This document shows positions 6,635-9,214 of a stretch of 9,214 nt of DNA, in pieces. Origin of the DNA: an uncultured Azospirillum sp. (GTDB lineage: Bacteria > Pseudomonadota > Alphaproteobacteria > RF32 > CAG-239); assembly GCA_900538765.1 (NCBI GenBank), contig UQAB01000041.1:1-9214 (forward strand), read 5' to 3'. The notes under the pieces were generated by a model. It had not been told where the DNA came from and did no database searches. It worked only from the letters and a program-made list of their open reading frames with translations. Every line of letters begins with the position of its first letter. The first letter of the stretch is position 1. The translations under genes and the position numbers were made by a program.

Positions 6635-7402
6635 CTACGGCACGGTCACGGTATAAGTCGTAATGCGGTTTTCTTCAATCTTGTGAATTAAATAGGCCAA
6701 GGGCCGGGAAGCGTCGCGTTCCGGCGTGCTTTTTTTATAATTTAACAGACTTTCCGCCCAGTTGGTGCTGAATCCGGAAACAATCGGCACGCCGAAGATA
6801 TCAGAATGCAGGGAATTGTGCAAATGGCCGCACAGTATGAGTTTAACAGTAGAACGATATTTTTTTATAATATTGTTAAACGGGACAAACCAGTTTCCGG
6901 GATGCAGGTCAAAAAAGCCGGAACCGGTCGAAAGCGTAAACTGATGCAGCAGGACGACAACCGGTTTTTTATCAGGATTGTTTTCCAGCTGCTCAATAAA
7001 CCAGCGTTCTTTTTCTTCGTTAAAATCGCCGCCGCCATGGCCGGGACGAAATGTATCCAAGGCAATTATCTTTACAAAATCGATGTCAACGGCATATTGC
7101 AGATATTTATCCATTTCCGGATGGGGATGCGCCGGAAGGTATTTTTCTATTGCGTCAATTAAACCTGCAGACGAATCATGATTGCCGGTTATCAGCAGAT
7201 AAGGCGCATTGAGTTTGTTCAGTGCCTGAAAGCAGGGTTCATAATATTCATTATGTTCTTTCCAGACCAAATCTCCGGTCACAACGACAACATCCGGCTT
7301 AACCGCCTGAGAATTAATCGATTCAACGATTTTGGCCAACTTGGCCTGGCCTTCCGGATTGTCTGTGGAATAGTGAATATCAGAGATATGAAAAATATAC
7401 AT
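6635..7402 (-). CDS. Calcineurin-like metallophosphoesterase, CpdA-like
   Basis: 255 residues, cytoplasmic (no signal peptide). All the dimetal motifs are in order: D8-I-H10, G43-D44, G73-N-H-D76, a lone H153 (LLHQF) and G192-H-L-H195. These are the ligands of the calcineurin-like superfamily, and the layout with MYIFHISDIHY at the extreme N-terminus matches the class III group with CpdA (3',5'-cAMP phosphodiesterase). Family members also cleave other phosphodiesters, so the substrate is not certain; UDP-2,3-diacylglucosamine hydrolase (LpxH) is less likely, as the wording around GNHD differs. The ATG at 7402 has only a weak GGA 9 nt upstream. It may share a transcript with the aminotransferase downstream, but the 93-nt gap leaves room for a separate promoter. 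Divergent from mlaA. Confidence 0.85.
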   Translation of the reverse strand: MYIFHISDIHYSTDNPEGQAKLAKIVESINSQAVKPDVVVVTGDLVWKEHNEYYEPCFQALNKLNAPYLLITGNHDSSAGLIDAIEKYLPAHPHPEMDKYLQYAVDIDFVKIIALDTFRPGHGGGDFNEEKERWFIEQLENNPDKKPVVVLLHQFTLSTGSGFFDLHPGNWFVPFNNIIKKYRSTVKLILCGHLHNSLHSDIFGVPIVSGFSTNWAESLLNYKKSTPERDASRPLAYLIHKIEENRITTYTVTVP

Positions 7403-7477
7403 ACTGTTTAGTCCATAAAAAAAGGGGATATCTTTAATATGTCTTGCGAAATCTTAATTTTTTGTTAATTATTCTTA

Positions 7478-7506
7478 TTGATTTCATAATAAAAATACTG
7501 TATGTT
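7478..7506 (+). promoter_or_regulatory. Candidate sigma70-type promoter for mlaA-mlaC
   Basis: TTGATT (7478-7483) and TATGTT (7501-7506) are separated by 17 bp. Each matches its consensus at four of six bases. The start would fall near 7513, giving a leader of about 38 nt to the GTG at 7551. It is in the AT-rich divergent region and overlaps a candidate promoter on the other strand. Confidence 0.4.
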
Positions 7507-7513
7507 GTACCAA
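7486..7513 (-). promoter_or_regulatory. Candidate sigma70-type promoter for the phosphoesterase gene
   Basis: Read on the minus strand, TTGGTA (7513-7508) and TATTAT (7491-7486) are 16 bp apart; the -10 matches consensus at five of six bases. The start would fall near 7479, giving a leader of about 77 nt. It overlaps the plus-strand candidate, so RNA polymerase could not occupy both at once. Confidence 0.35.
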
Positions 7514-7535
7514 AATATTTAAGTATTTAGAAACC

Positions 7536-7543
7536 AGAAAGGA
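7536..7543 (+). promoter_or_regulatory. Ribosome binding site that supports the GTG start of mlaA
   Basis: AGAAAGGA ends 7 nt before GTG at 7551. The frame stays open upstream to a stop at 7479, but no ATG, GTG or TTG occurs in it, so GTG is the only sensible start, and the signal peptide begins there. Confidence 0.65.
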
Positions 7544-7550
7544 TTATCCG

Positions 7551-8405
7551 GTGTTTAAAAATCTGTTTTTTGCCGCAGTTTTCGCCTTAGCCCTCACAAC
7601 CGGCCATGCTTATGCCGATGACTCCATGGACGATTATACTCAGGATGAGGGGATGCTCGAAAGTTACAACCGGGCAATGTTTTCTTTCAACAGCGGCTTT
7701 AACGATTATGTTCTGATACCGGTCAGCAAAGGCTATCGCGCTATTACGACACCTTTTATCCGTAATCGCGTCAGCGGCGTTCTTGCCAATCTCAGAGAAC
7801 CGATTTCAATGGGCAACTATATCCTTCAGGGAGAGTTCAAAAAAAGCGGTATCGTTTTGTCCCGCTTTGTAATCAACTCAACTTTGGGTTTACTTGGTAT
7901 GTTTGACGTTGCCGAAGGCTGGGGTCTGCCGAATGACACGACATCTTTTGACGATACCTTTGCAACATGGTGTATTCCTGACGGGCCATATATTGTTCTG
8001 CCGTTTTTCGGTTCATCTACGCCGCGTGCCGCTATCGGTATGTCGCTCGGCTTTGCCATGGATCCGGTTTTCTGGGCAACCAACCATGATGCAAACATTA
8101 ATTCCAAAATTTCTTACAGTTATGCTGCAATGCAGGCTATTTCTCTCATGGAAAGAAACGTAGACATGTACGAAGACTTGGAAAGAAATTCCGTAGACTT
8201 TTACGCAACAATGAAATCTGCCTATATGCAGAACAGACAAAACAAAGGCTGCGTCAGCAGTGTGTCCGCCTCCCCTGCCGCAACTTACGACTTTGATTTT
8301 GGTATTGAGGAAGAAGAGGAAGACGTTTTCAAAGAACTTTTGGTAAAACCGGCTGCTCATCACCGGATGCCTGGCCAAAAGCCGGAATTATTAGTTAATC
8401 CATAG
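7551..8405 (+). CDS. mlaA: MlaA (VacJ) outer-membrane lipid-asymmetry protein, without lipobox
   Basis: 284 residues from GTG. MlaA is the outer-membrane part of the Mla system; it pulls phospholipids out of the outer leaflet and passes them to MlaC. Family blocks are plain: YNRAMFSFNSGFNDYVLIPVSKGYR (39-63), VLANLREPISMGNYILQGEF (77-96), RFVINSTLGLLGMFDVAEGWGL (105-126) and DGPYIVLPFFGSSTPR (144-159). Most MlaA are lipoproteins, but here the signal peptide (1-22, likely cut at AYA/DDS) has no Cys, so ordinary signal-peptidase-I export is predicted. Also odd are Cys141 (ATWCIPDGPY), where the family usually has a Gly, a second Cys at 234 that could pair with it, and an acidic tail with five Glu in a row (253-257). 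mlaC follows after 31 nt. The MlaFEDB transporter is not in the window. Confidence 0.93.
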   Translation: MFKNLFFAAVFALALTTGHAYADDSMDDYTQDEGMLESYNRAMFSFNSGFNDYVLIPVSKGYRAITTPFIRNRVSGVLANLREPISMGNYILQGEFKKSGIVLSRFVINSTLGLLGMFDVAEGWGLPNDTTSFDDTFATWCIPDGPYIVLPFFGSSTPRAAIGMSLGFAMDPVFWATNHDANINSKISYSYAAMQAISLMERNVDMYEDLERNSVDFYATMKSAYMQNRQNKGCVSSVSASPAATYDFDFGIEEEEEDVFKELLVKPAAHHRMPGQKPELLVNP

Positions 8406-8436
8406 AAAAACAAACGGGTTTAAGGAGTTAGTTTTT

Positions 8437-9039
8437 ATGAAAAAATATTTAATTGCAGCCGCATTGGCTTTAGGCTTTTTATTTAATACATTTTCCGCAA
8501 AGGCAGACGTTAATGCCAACGGCGCTGAACAGTTTGTTAAAAATGTTACAAAAGACGGCATTGAAAATATTATTAATGCCAATATCCCGCAAAAAGAAAA
8601 AGATGCCCGTTTTGAAAAACTATTTAACAATGCGCTTGATTTGAAATTTATCGGGCAATTTGTTCTGGGGCGCTACTGGAGAACAGCGTCTCCGGCGCAG
8701 CGCGAAGCATTCATCGACGCTTATCGGGAATTGAACATTCAAACCTGGTCCAAACGTTTTGATGAATTTAAAGGCAGAAAGTTTATTTTTCAGGGAACAA
8801 CACCGTCTAATTCTGCCAATCAGGTTTTTGTTAACACGGAAGTTCCCATGGATCAAGGGGCTCCGGCGAAAGTTGTTTGGCGTGTTAAACAAACCGGAGA
8901 CAGCTACAAAATCGTTGATATCATTATTGAAAATGTCAGCTTAGCAATTACGGCACGCAATGAATATTCGGCATATATCAAAAAAGCACCGAATGGTGTT
9001 GATGATTTGATTAAAGACTTACAGAAAAAAACAAAATAA
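8437..9039 (+). CDS. mlaC: MlaC (Ttg2D) periplasmic phospholipid-binding protein
   Basis: 200 residues, close to the roughly 210 of E. coli MlaC. It shuttles phospholipids through the periplasm between the MlaA complex and the inner-membrane MlaFEDB ABC transporter. The N-terminus is a Sec signal peptide (1-23, probable cut after AKA). The mature part carries family blocks: LDLKFIGQFVLGRYWRTAS (67-85), PAQREAFIDAYRELN (86-100), then WRVKQTGDSYKIVDIIIENVSL (148-169) and a helical C-terminus. AAGGAG 9 nt upstream supports the ATG. It lies 31 nt after mlaA on the same strand, with no terminator between, and is followed by a strong terminator, so mlaA-mlaC is a two-gene operon. Confidence 0.93.
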   Translation: MKKYLIAAALALGFLFNTFSAKADVNANGAEQFVKNVTKDGIENIINANIPQKEKDARFEKLFNNALDLKFIGQFVLGRYWRTASPAQREAFIDAYRELNIQTWSKRFDEFKGRKFIFQGTTPSNSANQVFVNTEVPMDQGAPAKVVWRVKQTGDSYKIVDIIIENVSLAITARNEYSAYIKKAPNGVDDLIKDLQKKTK

Positions 9040-9050
9040 TATGTTTACTC

Positions 9051-9083
9051 AAAAATCCCCGGGAAATCCCGGGGATTTTTTTT
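9051..9083 (+). terminator. Intrinsic terminator of the mlaA-mlaC operon
   Basis: AAAAATCCCCGGG (9051-9063) and its exact complement (9068-9080) form a 13-bp stem around a 4-nt AAAT loop, with eight T in a row at 9076-9083. It starts 11 nt after the mlaC stop. The A-run on the left could also stop transcription arriving from the right. Confidence 0.9.
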
Positions 9084-9103
9084 GAAACAGGAAGTCATTC
9101 GCG

Positions 9104-9175
9104 AGGCAGGCTCTGCCTAAGCGCACCGACGCGGTGGGCGGCGGGGAGCCCCCGCGGGGAAGCTGGGGCAGCTTC
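9104..9175. repeat. GC-rich array of four perfect triloop hairpins, unknown element
   Basis: Just past the mlaC terminator the bases change sharply: 62 of 80 in 9101-9180 are G or C. Four perfect inverted repeats follow each other, each with a 3-nt loop: AGGCAG/CTGCCT (9104-9118), CACCG/CGGTG (9124-9136), GCGGGG/CCCCGC (9141-9155) and GAAGCTG/CAGCTTC (9159-9175). Loop centres lie at 9111, 9130, 9148 and 9167, i.e. 19, 18 and 19 bp apart. The last stem can extend by three G-C pairs past a bulged A (9156-9179). A weaker pair, CCATC/GATGG (9179-9203), follows, and the element may continue beyond the edge. It could be a REP/MITE-like interspersed repeat, a structured RNA, or the end of a neighbouring mobile element. 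The remaining bases to 9214 hold nothing else recognisable. Confidence 0.55.
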
Positions 9176-9214
9176 ACCCCATCGGTTAGCTGCTGATTGA
9201 TGGTGCATAATGAG

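Noticed and set aside
8013..8378. 121-residue open frame antisense to mlaA
   Set aside because: It is fully inside a confident mlaA gene on the other strand, with no domain or ribosome site; a shadow frame.
9095..9208. Small minus-strand open frame of 37 residues through the GC-rich array (ATG at 9208, stop at 9095)
   Set aside because: Its codons are just the hairpin arms read through; the composition is Ala/Pro/Arg-rich, as expected of GC-rich DNA. The bases needed to judge a ribosome site lie outside the window. It could be a predicted peptide carried by a repeat, but there is no evidence of coding.

Overview
This window looks like a chromosomal segment of a Gram-negative, moderately AT-rich bacterium, most likely an alphaproteobacterium. 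The evidence is an outer-membrane lipid-asymmetry pair (MlaA then MlaC), a peptidoglycan-recycling pair (Mpl/MurC-like ligase then LD-carboxypeptidase), and several exported proteins with ordinary signal peptides. A Cys-rich protein with an Lcl_C/DUF1566-like C-terminus would fit a host-associated or gut lineage, but that is inference, not something the bases prove.

Layout. (1) 1-1017, +: the 3' part of a Cys-rich, probably secreted protein, open at the left window edge. (2) 1020-2176, -: a tight two-gene unit, a TetR-family regulator followed 2 nt later by a small membrane protein with an HExxH motif. This unit converges on gene 1 with only 2 nt between the stop codons. (3) 2277-5323, +, divergent from tetR: an exported protein of unknown function, a Mur ligase of the MurC/Mpl type, and a cytoplasmic LD-carboxypeptidase, with gaps of 27 and 2 nt. 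A perfect 13-bp palindrome of TetR-operator type lies in the divergent intergenic region. A bidirectional hairpin terminator closes this operon. (4) 5375-7402, -: a calcineurin-like phosphoesterase followed by a WbpE-like DegT-family sugar aminotransferase. (5) 7551-9039, +: mlaA (GTG start) and mlaC, closed by a strong intrinsic terminator. (6) 9084-9214: a short, strikingly GC-rich stretch with four perfect triloop hairpins spaced about 18-19 bp apart, running toward the right edge.

How the genes fit together. Most of the window concerns envelope upkeep. The carboxypeptidase would trim recycled murein tetrapeptides to tripeptides. The ligase would join the tripeptide (or L-Ala) to UDP-MurNAc. 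MlaA and MlaC would remove mislocalised phospholipids from the outer membrane. The aminotransferase probably makes an amino sugar for a surface glycan. The most interesting possibilities are that the TetR/HExxH pair controls the recycling operon with its uncharacterised exported protein, and that the GC-rich hairpin array is a mobile or interspersed repeat. No IS, CRISPR array, tRNA or rRNA was seen.
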